Shown here piece after piece: positions 56,262 through 63,439 of a DNA stretch of 64,000 nt. Location: the NCBI GenBank assembly GCA_021773565.1, contig JAJFJZ010000020.1, positions 266,116-330,115 on the forward strand. The letters are read 5' to 3'. Every line of letters begins with the position of its first letter. Positions within the stretch are counted from its first letter, which is position 1. The translations under genes were made by a program, and so were the position numbers. The stretch is from Gammaproteobacteria bacterium (GTDB lineage Bacteria; Pseudomonadota; Gammaproteobacteria; Pseudomonadales; Azotimanducaceae). The notes below the pieces were generated by a model, which was not told the origin of the DNA, made no database searches, and saw only the letters and a list, made by a program, of their open reading frames with translations.

Positions 56262-56788
56262 GAATCCTCATAGGCAAGACCGACCACAATAGCTGTGGAG
56301 CAATGGTATACAGAACTTTCTGTACCCAAACACCAGTTTAAATCGTTGGCTTTGTCCACCCGATACAGCGGTCGGTCACCCTCATCACGCATACACAAAC
56401 AGGACCCACAGGAGGTTTTACCACAGCAATCATTGTAAGAAATCACATAACTGCGTCCGTCTACCGGATTAAGACACGTTCCTATCCAGGTAATTGGTGA
56501 CATTTCAGTACCAGGAGGGCAGGCATTGTAGGACCCCCCGCAGCAGTCACACAAGTAGCCATCTATTGCACAATAACGCCAGTAATCACAACTGGCCGGA
56601 TCACCGCTCTCCGAAGGCACCTTGTCTGCAGAGGTAGTATCTGCGTTTGCCGCGCGGGCGACTGGCAATACAGGAAAAGCAGCAGCGCCCGCCATAAAAC
56701 TACCCAGGCGTTTCAAAACACCGCGACGACTGCTGGCCTGTGCTATTTTACGGCTTCTCTGTTCAACAAACTGATCAAATAGTTTCAT
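56258..56788 (-). CDS. mauA: Methylamine/aromatic amine dehydrogenase light chain (TTQ subunit)
   Basis: 176 residues. Long twin-arginine leader (SSRRGVLKRLGSF) ending at PVARA. The mature part has the dense Cys pattern of MauA: CDYWRYCAIDGYLCDCCGG, CLNP, NDCCGKTSCGSCLC, NWCLG and YHC. The two Trp that form tryptophan tryptophylquinone are present, in SPITWIGTC and LNWCLG. It oxidises a primary amine to aldehyde and ammonia. Aromatic amine dehydrogenase is an equally good fit at this level. The maturation genes mauF, mauE, mauD and mauG are not in the operon. Confidence 0.87.
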   Translation of the reverse strand: MKLFDQFVEQRSRKIAQASSRRGVLKRLGSFMAGAAAFPVLPVARAANADTTSADKVPSESGDPASCDYWRYCAIDGYLCDCCGGSYNACPPGTEMSPITWIGTCLNPVDGRSYVISYNDCCGKTSCGSCLCMRDEGDRPLYRVDKANDLNWCLGTESSVYHCSTAIVVGLAYEDS

Positions 56789-56845
56789 GTATTACAACCT
56801 CAGAGAATGACGGGATATTCTGTGAAATTACAAATTGAGATAACA

Positions 56846-58048
56846 TCACTTCACCCCGAAAATCATTAATGGCGTCTCCTGCCCTGCATCCTCAATTGTG
56901 CGAAGGTAAGCACCACTTGCCGCATCGTATACTTCCAGCGCCATATCACCGGATGTAACCATTAGAAGCGGGTTTTTACCCTTACCTACACCGAGTGTCA
57001 CAGCCCAGCTCCGCAAAGCGATTCGAGCCATGCGTTTTTGCTTTTTAGCATCGTATACCCAAACCTCACTACCACCTTCATTTTGAGTGCCGTCGTGTCC
57101 ATCCGGATGCATCAAAATATAAAAACGCCCCATATCATCCTTGTCAATCAGCCCAATTCCACCGGGGCGCCAGTTTTCCTTGCGCTCGGAGGCGCTTAAC
57201 ATGTCCCAGGAATCTACATACCTGGCCACCTTGCCGCGTAAATCTATAATATGCACATAACTCTCAAAACCCGGGTAATAAGCCACGCCATCTATGACAG
57301 CAGGCCGCTCAAAGGCAGGGTTGGCATCAGTGTCAAAAAATGCATCCATTCGTGTTTGTTGAACGATCTGCCCTTCAGGAGATAATTCAGTACTTAACAT
57401 GCCGCCATTGCTACACAGGGACGAAAATCCTCGCTTGCCTGTTGGATATATCAATGTGCATCCAGGAATGGCAACTTCATTCAATATTTTCCTGCTTTCA
57501 AGGTCTATTACGGTTACCGAAGAAGCGGGGGTAAAGTTGTATGCCAATAGAAGTTTTTCATCATCGATTAGTTGCAGTGCGTATCGTTCCGGCATGCCCT
57601 GGTATCTTTTTGGAATAGGCCAAACAATTTCAGCAAGGGGTGCAAGAGTTGTTTTGGAATAGATAGTCACAACATCAGTACGCACACCCCGGTTACCACG
57701 TGAATAGAAGGTTTCGAAGGCATAAATCTCATTTCGAGTGGTCGCCTCAACAACTGCCCCAACCAGCGAGACATTAAACATCCCCTTGATCTGCGATCGG
57801 GTAGTGCTCGCTGCCGCATCAATAAGCGTCATTTTGCCGTCCAGCATATGACCAAAGGCTACATCAAATGCCCAAAACCAGGAATCAGGGTAAGGGCTTG
57901 GCAAGGTCTTAACCTTGCCAGTTGTTTCGATTGGTATGGGCGGCAATTCCGAGTCACTGCCGTGGGCATCTGTTGTGATAGAGAACGATAGAGCCACAAC
58001 AAGAGATGCAAACGCCGACCTGAATAATATGTGATGTTTACGATGCAT
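56846..58048 (-). CDS. mauB: Amine dehydrogenase heavy chain (seven-bladed propeller)
   Basis: 400 residues with a signal peptide ending near TDAHG (about residue 30). Repeated blades with patterns such as GKMTLIDAA, SSVTVIDLESRKIL, SYVHIIDLRGKV and EVWVYDAKKQKRM, and near the end DMALEVYDAASGAYLRTIED, match MauB/AauB large subunits. Precedes the light chain by 57 bp and starts the operon mauB-mauA-cytochrome-AhpD-MarR-hydrolase. Confidence 0.87.
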   Translation of the reverse strand: MHRKHHILFRSAFASLVVALSFSITTDAHGSDSELPPIPIETTGKVKTLPSPYPDSWFWAFDVAFGHMLDGKMTLIDAAASTTRSQIKGMFNVSLVGAVVEATTRNEIYAFETFYSRGNRGVRTDVVTIYSKTTLAPLAEIVWPIPKRYQGMPERYALQLIDDEKLLLAYNFTPASSVTVIDLESRKILNEVAIPGCTLIYPTGKRGFSSLCSNGGMLSTELSPEGQIVQQTRMDAFFDTDANPAFERPAVIDGVAYYPGFESYVHIIDLRGKVARYVDSWDMLSASERKENWRPGGIGLIDKDDMGRFYILMHPDGHDGTQNEGGSEVWVYDAKKQKRMARIALRSWAVTLGVGKGKNPLLMVTSGDMALEVYDAASGAYLRTIEDAGQETPLMIFGVK

Positions 58049-58121
58049 GAACTCTCCCGATTAGCTGGTAGATCCCGATAATCACCTTATCGCATCTCGC
58101 TAAACTTTTGAACGTCTCTAC

Positions 58122-58673
58122 CTAGTCTATCCTCTTCTCAATCTCTATTCGGCACACCTCCAGCAAATTCGACGCGAGTTTTTTATCACTAAGAGCGCCA
58201 GCCAACATCACGCCACCGACGGCGAGAACTGCCGACACTAGCACTTCGTCGTTTATCACATTCCCCGACTCCGATCCTAACTCCCGCAAAAGATCTTTAA
58301 AAGCCTTGGTGTAAGCCTGGCGCGTTATGGCACCGCTTCTGGAGACATCTGCACTTAAGCTTGCCAAATTGCAATTCATACGGGATTGTTCAATGTGATC
58401 TGTGTGCAGATACGCACGCAGTACTGAGTTTTTCGATTCTTGCCGGTTCCGATTTCCCAACCGGGAGCCTATTCCCGCACGGGAGCGCAGTACTTCCCTA
58501 AACAGGGAAGCCTTGGACCAGAAATGCGCATAAAAACCACCCCGGGTTAAACCTGCATCAGCCATAATTCCTGCTATTCCTATCCCTTGGTAACCTTTTT
58601 CGCGAAATAAACAGCCTGCGGCCGCAATGATCTTTTGTCGGGTAGCTTCTTTATGAGATTTGCTCAAGGGCAT
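58122..58673 (-). CDS. TetR-family regulator
   Basis: 183 residues from ATG 58673. HTH: TRQKIIAAAGCLFREKGYQGIGIAGIMADAGLTRGGFYAHFWSKASLF, then an all-helical ligand domain resembling the NemR/AcuR-like subgroup. Located 73 bp upstream of mauB on the same strand, and followed upstream by two inverted repeats; a likely regulator of itself and possibly of the amine dehydrogenase operon. Confidence 0.9.
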   Translation of the reverse strand: MPLSKSHKEATRQKIIAAAGCLFREKGYQGIGIAGIMADAGLTRGGFYAHFWSKASLFREVLRSRAGIGSRLGNRNRQESKNSVLRAYLHTDHIEQSRMNCNLASLSADVSRSGAITRQAYTKAFKDLLRELGSESGNVINDEVLVSAVLAVGGVMLAGALSDKKLASNLLEVCRIEIEKRID

Positions 58674-58707
58674 AACCAATGGACCTCAAAAAACCGGAGA
58701 TAATCGC

Positions 58708-58731
58708 ATTATATGTTATACGTCATATAAT
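58708..58731. promoter_or_regulatory. Inverted repeat upstream of TetR gene
   Basis: Perfect 8-bp arms ATTATATG (58708-58715) and CATATAAT (58724-58731) with 8-bp spacer, 35 bp upstream of the TetR start. Length and symmetry fit a TetR dimer site. Confidence 0.5.
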
Positions 58732-58772
58732 AACCACAACACTCCATACGAAAAGCAAGGAAGGAATAACTT

Positions 58773-58792
58773 TATATTATATTCGTAATATA
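58773..58792. promoter_or_regulatory. Second AT-rich inverted repeat upstream of TetR gene
   Basis: Perfect 7-bp arms TATATTA (58773-58779) and TAATATA (58786-58792), 6-bp spacer TATTCG. May be a second operator; AT-richness makes chance symmetry more likely. Confidence 0.3.
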
Positions 58793-58879
58793 TAAATGAA
58801 ATGGTATTAATTGAGATACAAAGGGGGTATTTATTGACAGGCCTAACTGAATCAGTAACATACGCGCTCTTGGGTTTCG

Positions 58880-58955
58880 GGGTGTTTAGCTCAGTTGGTA
58901 GAGCGACGGCCTTACAAGCCGTAGGTCACAGGTTCGACCCCTGTAACACCCACCA
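58880..58955 (+). tRNA. tRNA-Val (UAC)
   Basis: Cloverleaf by eye: acceptor GGGTGTT/AACACCC, D-arm GCTCAGTTGGTAGAGC, anticodon TAC at 58913-58915 in loop CTTACAA, T-arm with GGTTCGACCC, encoded CCA at 58953-58955. Confidence 0.97.
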
Positions 58956-58999
58956 ACACAAGACTGCAATCTCTGCATGAGATGCAGATTTCTAACTTC

Positions 59000-59076
59000 G
59001 GAGCGGTAGTTCAGCTGGTTAGAATACCGGCCTGTCACGCCGGGGGTCGCGGGTTCAAATCCCGTCCGCTCCGCCA
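59000..59076 (+). tRNA. tRNA-Asp (GUC)
   Basis: Acceptor GGAGCGG/CCGCTCC, anticodon GTC at 59034-59036, T-arm CGGGTTCAAATCCCG, encoded CCA at 59074-59076. Lies 44 bp after tRNA-Val, probably one transcript. Confidence 0.97.
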
Positions 59077-59235
59077 TTTAGTCTGGGGTCCATACTGGAC
59101 ACATAGGTATCAGTTCATACCGGAGACATGCATTACACTTTTGCCATAAACGGGTTCAAGCCCGGTTCAGTATATACGGGTCACGCAAGGTTCTCTTTTT
59201 ACGGAGGATTTGAGTATCCCCATCGCGCGAAAAAA

Positions 59236-59979
59236 TTATTCTGACTTGGGTTTCAAAAACCACGCACCCGTCATTCCCCTTTCAATAAAAACAGCCATAC
59301 TTTGTGATCGGTACTCGTGCATCCTGGACAGGTAATCCGGATCGAGCCTGCGCTTAAACAGGTCGGTTGAGAAAAATGCCGCCCAATCTTCCAGGGGGCG
59401 GATACCCTCTCCTGAATTCGGATCCGTTTGCGACCACTTAAAAACGTTTTCTTCGCACGCGAAGAGATTCATGCGTTCTCAGTTATCATGAACCGGAATT
59501 TCAGCCCATTTCCACATGGGATTATTGATGTGGCCAACGGTCGATTCAGGGGTAATCTCTAGGATATCATCGTCCTTGTAACGCACAGTGATAAGTTCGG
59601 CAGTCGCAAGGTCACGGGTTTCGATTTTTACTTCCTTACCCGGAAACAACCATCGAATGGCATTTACTTCAAGTCCGCACTGGCCAAACCACTTTCGCTC
59701 ACCATCGACACTCACCATGTATTGCGTTGGTGTATTGTTAAAGGGTGCCCAGGAACCCACCTGATCTGTGCCGGGAGAAGTCCAACACCCAATGGCAAAC
59801 TCAGCAGCTTCCTTTACAGCCAGCCGTGCTTCTTCGGTTGAAATTGAAAATTCATCAGCAAGTTGTGTGTAGTGTGGTGCCCATCCATGGTTAACCATGT
59901 GTTGCAAAATTGTGGTGTAGGTTCTCTGAACTAATTGTGCGTCTATCTGGCTCATGGTAGTAGCATCCCGTTTACTCAC
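59236..59979 (-). CDS. MerB-like (organomercurial lyase fold) selenoprotein, in-frame UGA
   Basis: Would be called as two genes (59479-59979, 166 aa; 59236-59472, 78 aa). They share one frame, split only by TGA at 59479-59481 and two codons (GAA CGC); the second ORF has no ribosome site. Joined, 247 residues from GTG 59979 (ATG 59955 alternative). Residues 20-65 form a winged helix like the MerB N-terminal domain. Q-C101-G-L-E104 aligns with MerB C96-A-L-D99, and U-ERMNLFACEENVFKW aligns residue for residue with the segment after MerB Cys159 (C-CHVHFFAS...W), putting Sec at Cys159. MerB uses Cys96, Asp99 and Cys159 to cleave C-Hg bonds. Here Asp is Glu and the second Cys is Sec. No merA, merR or merT is nearby, so the substrate is open. 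Confidence 0.8.
59450..59481 (-). promoter_or_regulatory. bSECIS-like hairpin of the MerB-like gene
   Basis: UGA at 59479-59481; 19 nt later the loop CGUG sits on a perfect 6-bp stem UCUUCG/CGAAGA (59450-59465). The loop sequence CGUG is the same as in the AhpD-like gene's hairpin. Confidence 0.65.
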
Positions 59980-60123
59980 ATCCTTACCTTAGTGAGGTCA
60001 TGGCGAAAAATCCACTAGCGCAAAGGACCACAAAGGCATTCCAATACCGATTATTGAACTTCTTCCACCGACTCTATACTTTGGGACCTTGATAAAAGCG
60101 GTGCAATTGGCAAATGGATAACA

Positions 60124-61170
60124 ATGGATAATGATTTCTCAGAAGTGGTCGATCTAGACGCGCTCACAAGCTGGATGACAGATCAGGGTTTTGGTGCCCA
60201 TCCAATCGAGGGGGCCCACCTTCTGGAAGGCGGTACCCAGAATTTCCTGCTGAAGTTTCATCACGATAATCGCGACTATGTGCTGCGTCGCCCGCCCAAA
60301 CACCTGAGAAAAAATTCCAACGACACGATGAAACGTGAAGCGCGGGTTCTAGGCGCCCTGGCCGGTAGCAAAGTACCCCATCCCGGGTTTATCGCCTCGT
60401 GCAGTGACGAGTCGGTGCTCGGATGCTGTTTTTACCTTATGGAACCTGTTGAGGGATTCAATGCTACTACGGGCCTGCAAGACTACCACCGGAGGGACCC
60501 CGCTGTACGTCATCGCATGGGCCTGGCGATGATAGAGGGCATTACCGCGCTGGGATCTATCGATTACAGGGCCGTGGGGCTTGAAGGTTTCGGTAAACCG
60601 GAAGGATTTCTGGAACGTCAGGTACCGCGCTGGCAGGCGCAATTACAGAGCTACAACAAACTGGAAGGCTGGCCAGGCCCTGCCAGCCTACCTGGCATCG
60701 ACACCATTCCCGAGTGGTTGGATGATAACCGACCAGCTGCATTCGTCCCGGGTATCATGCATGGCGACTACCATCTTGCCAACGTCATGTTCTGCTACGA
60801 CAGTCCGGAACTGGCAGCCATCGTCGACTGGGAACTGTGTACCATTGGCGACCCGCTGATCGACCTCGGCTGGTTGATGTCCATGTGGCATGATCCTGAA
60901 GAGGACACACCCGCAAGAGTCCAACCCTGGGAGGGTTTTCCATCAATCGATGAGATGATTGCCCACTATGCCGAACGCTCCTCAAGAAACCTGGATGCTT
61001 TGCCCTGGTATGGCGTATTGGCCTGCTTTAAGTTGGGCAGCATTTTAGAAGGTACCCACGCACGCGCCTGCGCAGGACTTGCACCCCGGGAAACCGGCGA
61101 TGCCCTGCATACCAGCACTATTAACCTCTTTAGCCGCGCACTAAGAATGATAGGAAAGTTCAATGGATAA
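60124..61170 (+). CDS. Aminoglycoside phosphotransferase/ACAD10-like kinase-fold protein
   Basis: 348 residues. APH fold: LEGGTQNFLLKFHHDNRDYVLRRPP near the N terminus, Brenner-type catalytic motif GIMHGDYHLANVMF, and the metal motif IVDWELCTIGDPLIDLGWL. These phosphotransferase-family proteins often accompany acyl-CoA dehydrogenases and act on hydroxyacyl-CoA, not antibiotics. TTGAAC at 60054-60059 and TATACT at 60075-60080 are a weak promoter candidate. Overlaps the SDR gene by 8 bp. Confidence 0.85.
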   Translation: MDNDFSEVVDLDALTSWMTDQGFGAHPIEGAHLLEGGTQNFLLKFHHDNRDYVLRRPPKHLRKNSNDTMKREARVLGALAGSKVPHPGFIASCSDESVLGCCFYLMEPVEGFNATTGLQDYHRRDPAVRHRMGLAMIEGITALGSIDYRAVGLEGFGKPEGFLERQVPRWQAQLQSYNKLEGWPGPASLPGIDTIPEWLDDNRPAAFVPGIMHGDYHLANVMFCYDSPELAAIVDWELCTIGDPLIDLGWLMSMWHDPEEDTPARVQPWEGFPSIDEMIAHYAERSSRNLDALPWYGVLACFKLGSILEGTHARACAGLAPRETGDALHTSTINLFSRALRMIGKFNG

Positions 61171-61915
61171 ATTACTCGATTTCACCGGAAAGGTTGCCCT
61201 CGTCACAGGCGGTAGCCGCGGCCTGGGGCGCCAGATGGCGCTGGCGCTGGCGGAGCGTGGCGCTGACCTTGTAATCACCAGCCGCAAGGCAGACGCATGT
61301 GCGGCCGTAGCTGCCGAGATTGAAGCCATGGGTCAACAGGCAATGGCCTACGGTTGCCACGTGGGTCACTGGGACGAACTTTCTGCTTTGGTCGACGCCG
61401 TATACAAGCGCTTCAAGCGCATTGATATCCTCATCAACAACGCCGGTATGTCTCCACTTTACCCAAACCTTGGCGAGGTATCAGAAGAACTGTTCGACAA
61501 GGTGCTGGGTGTGAATCTTAAAGGCCCGTTCAGGCTCATGGCTCTGGTGGGAGAACGGATGAGCAAAGGGGCTGGAGGGAGCATAATCAACATAAGCAGT
61601 ATAGCATCTCAGCAACCCTCACCAGCTTCTGAGCCTTATGGTGCAGCCAAAGCCGGGCTCAACGCCTTGACCGCTTCGTTTGCATCTGCCCTGGGACCTA
61701 AGGTACGTGTTAACTGTGTAATCGCGGGCCCTTTTCTGACCGATATATCAAAAGCCTGGGACATGAAGGCATTCAACGAGCGGGCAGCCGCCAGCATTGC
61801 ATTGGGGCGGGGTGGCGAACCGGACGAAATTGTTGGCGCAGTACTTTACTTTGCGAGCCCCACGAGCGGATTCACCACGGGCACTACGGTAAAGGTGGAC
61901 GGGGGCGCTCGTTAA
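61163..61915 (+). CDS. Short-chain dehydrogenase/reductase
   Basis: 250 residues, Rossmann fold: TGGSRGLGR nucleotide motif, NNAGMSP, ISSIASQ with Ser, YGAAKAGL with catalytic Tyr and Lys, and the C-terminal GTTVKVDGGAR. Classical SDR, substrate unknown. AGGA lies about 7 nt before the ATG inside the previous gene, so translation is coupled. Confidence 0.92.
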   Translation: MDKLLDFTGKVALVTGGSRGLGRQMALALAERGADLVITSRKADACAAVAAEIEAMGQQAMAYGCHVGHWDELSALVDAVYKRFKRIDILINNAGMSPLYPNLGEVSEELFDKVLGVNLKGPFRLMALVGERMSKGAGGSIINISSIASQQPSPASEPYGAAKAGLNALTASFASALGPKVRVNCVIAGPFLTDISKAWDMKAFNERAAASIALGRGGEPDEIVGAVLYFASPTSGFTTGTTVKVDGGAR

Positions 61916-61975
61916 AAATGGTTTAACGAATCTTAGGTCGGGAAATTTCACATAGTTCAAAAACAGGAAAATAGA

Positions 61976-62626
61976 ATGCCAAGATTACGAGAGGTTAAAC
62001 GCGCTGATGCAGATCCTTCGGTTCTGCCCTTATATGATGCACTTTTTGGTGCCGGGCGTGACCCAGTCGAAGAGCCGGGAACCGCTACCGGTACACCGGG
62101 CAACTGGTGGACGGTTTTTGCATTGGTGCCGGATTGTTTTAACCATGCAGTCGCAGGGTTTCAGTTCTATAGATCAAAAAACCGAAAAATAGGGGCGCGC
62201 TTGCGAGAACTGGGCCAGGCAAGAGCAGGATACGCAAGGGGCAGCCAGTTTGTTTTCTCCCAGCACTGCAAGGCCCTGCGAGCGGTTGGTTTTAGTGAAG
62301 AACAGATCGAAGCAATTCCTGGCTGGGGCAGCAGTTCCTGCTTTAATGCGTTGGAAAGAGCAGTGCTTTCGTACACGGATGACCTGGTGCTGGCCGGTGG
62401 TAGAGTTCCCGATAGCACCTTTGAAGTGTTGAAAAAACATTTGTCCGACGAAGAGATTCTGGAGCTCACCTATATCACCTGCACCTATGAGCTTCATGCG
62501 ACTATGTGTCGCGCACTGCGTCTGGAATATGATGATGTTGATGAACGGGTTACCGAAATTCCTGTTCCTGATGCAGAAGGGCGCGATATTGACTTTATGG
62601 GCGCAGTCGATCACCGGGACAAATAG
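61976..62626 (+). CDS. Carboxymuconolactone decarboxylase family protein
   Basis: 216 residues with a CMD core: LRELGQARAGYARGSQFVFSQHCKAL. The family His is kept, but the CxxC region reads S-Q-F-V, so it cannot act as an AhpD-type thiol peroxidase. Possibly a decarboxylase- or isomerase-like member. Good ribosome site AGGAAA before the ATG. Part of a rightward run of four genes starting at 60124. Confidence 0.82.
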   Translation: MPRLREVKRADADPSVLPLYDALFGAGRDPVEEPGTATGTPGNWWTVFALVPDCFNHAVAGFQFYRSKNRKIGARLRELGQARAGYARGSQFVFSQHCKALRAVGFSEEQIEAIPGWGSSSCFNALERAVLSYTDDLVLAGGRVPDSTFEVLKKHLSDEEILELTYITCTYELHATMCRALRLEYDDVDERVTEIPVPDAEGRDIDFMGAVDHRDK

Positions 62627-62663
62627 TTCGCCTGCCCGTCGGCCGAAAATTCAAGGAGTACAA

Positions 62664-63416
62664 ATGGCATCACGCAAGAGTAACGAACCGCCGGGTACAG
62701 GGTCGGATCTCTTTAGCCGATCACCAGAAAGTGCCGCGACGAGATTTCGCGAATGTCTATCGGGAGAATCCGTTCTCCAGGTTTCAGGTTGTTACGATGC
62801 ACTTTCTGCTCGCATCATCGAACGTGCTGGTTTTCAGGCTGGCTTTCTCGGCTGCGCGCAAGCCGGTCTCGCTTGCATTATGATCGAGGACCAACTCTGG
62901 CCCAAGCGCTGTGGTCACACAGCGGGCAAGAGCGTTGTTGATCGCGGCGAAGCTGTGCAACGGATCAAGGCCTGTGTTCGAATTCGTGAAGAGCACCGAC
63001 TCGATATTCTTATTATGGCGCGTACCGATGCCAACGCCGTAACAGGTTTCGATGAAGCACTCTGGCGTTTGAAAGCATTCATCGATGCCGGCGCCGATAT
63101 CACTTTTCTCGAAGCACCTGAAAACATCGAGCAAATGGAGCGCTACGGAAATTCTGTTCCGGGATGGAAAACCGTAAACCTGGTGGAAGACGGCCAAACT
63201 CCATGGCTCGATCCTGCACAGCTCACTGAACTTGGTTATGCGCTAGTGCTTTACCCGGTTTCGCTACTACTTCATTCTGCCTTTGCCATGCAGAACGCCG
63301 CCGCACTACTCTCAGAAAGCAATGATAGTAAAGATCAACGGCTTAGCTTTAACGAAACGCGGAATCTTCTCGGATGGCCAGATTATGAAGAACGCTTGCA
63401 GCGTCTGGATTCGTAA
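62664..63416 (+). pseudogene. Isocitrate lyase/PEP mutase-family protein with internal deletion
   Basis: 250 residues, ATG with AAGGAG upstream. Family features at both ends are good: VSGCYDALSARIIERAGFQAGFLG at the start, IEDQLWPKRCGHTAGKSV, then MARTDANAV and DAGADITFLEAPEN. Between GFLGC (residue 64) and AGLACIMIEDQ about 65 residues expected in this family are absent, including the metal-binding ADTDTGYGN-type strand. The frame is preserved across the junction (about 62850-62865). The catalytic Mg site cannot form, so the product is probably inactive as a lyase or mutase. Confidence 0.7.
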
Positions 63417-63439
63417 ATCGGGCTAAACCTGGCGATAAT

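Noticed and set aside
58886..59077. 63-aa minus-strand ORF
   Set aside because: It is the antisense of tRNA-Val and tRNA-Asp; the peptide is a common tRNA-shadow artefact.
59145..59170. T-arm-like CGGGTTCAAGCCCG, possible attachment-site copy of tRNA-Asp
   Set aside because: The stem does not extend to five pairs with a seven-base loop and flanks do not match the tRNA end.
59080..59235. Possible insertion-sequence remnant after tRNA-Asp (GTCCATACTGGAC, GGTATCAGTTCATACC)
   Set aside because: Short symmetrical words only; no transposase fragment or target duplication visible.
60124..61170. Aminoglycoside resistance
   Set aside because: The kinase fold matches the ACAD10/phosphotransferase type found in catabolic clusters, not known resistance enzymes.
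61976..62626. A further Sec candidate among CMD-family genes
   Set aside because: This gene has no in-frame TGA and lacks the CxxC pair.
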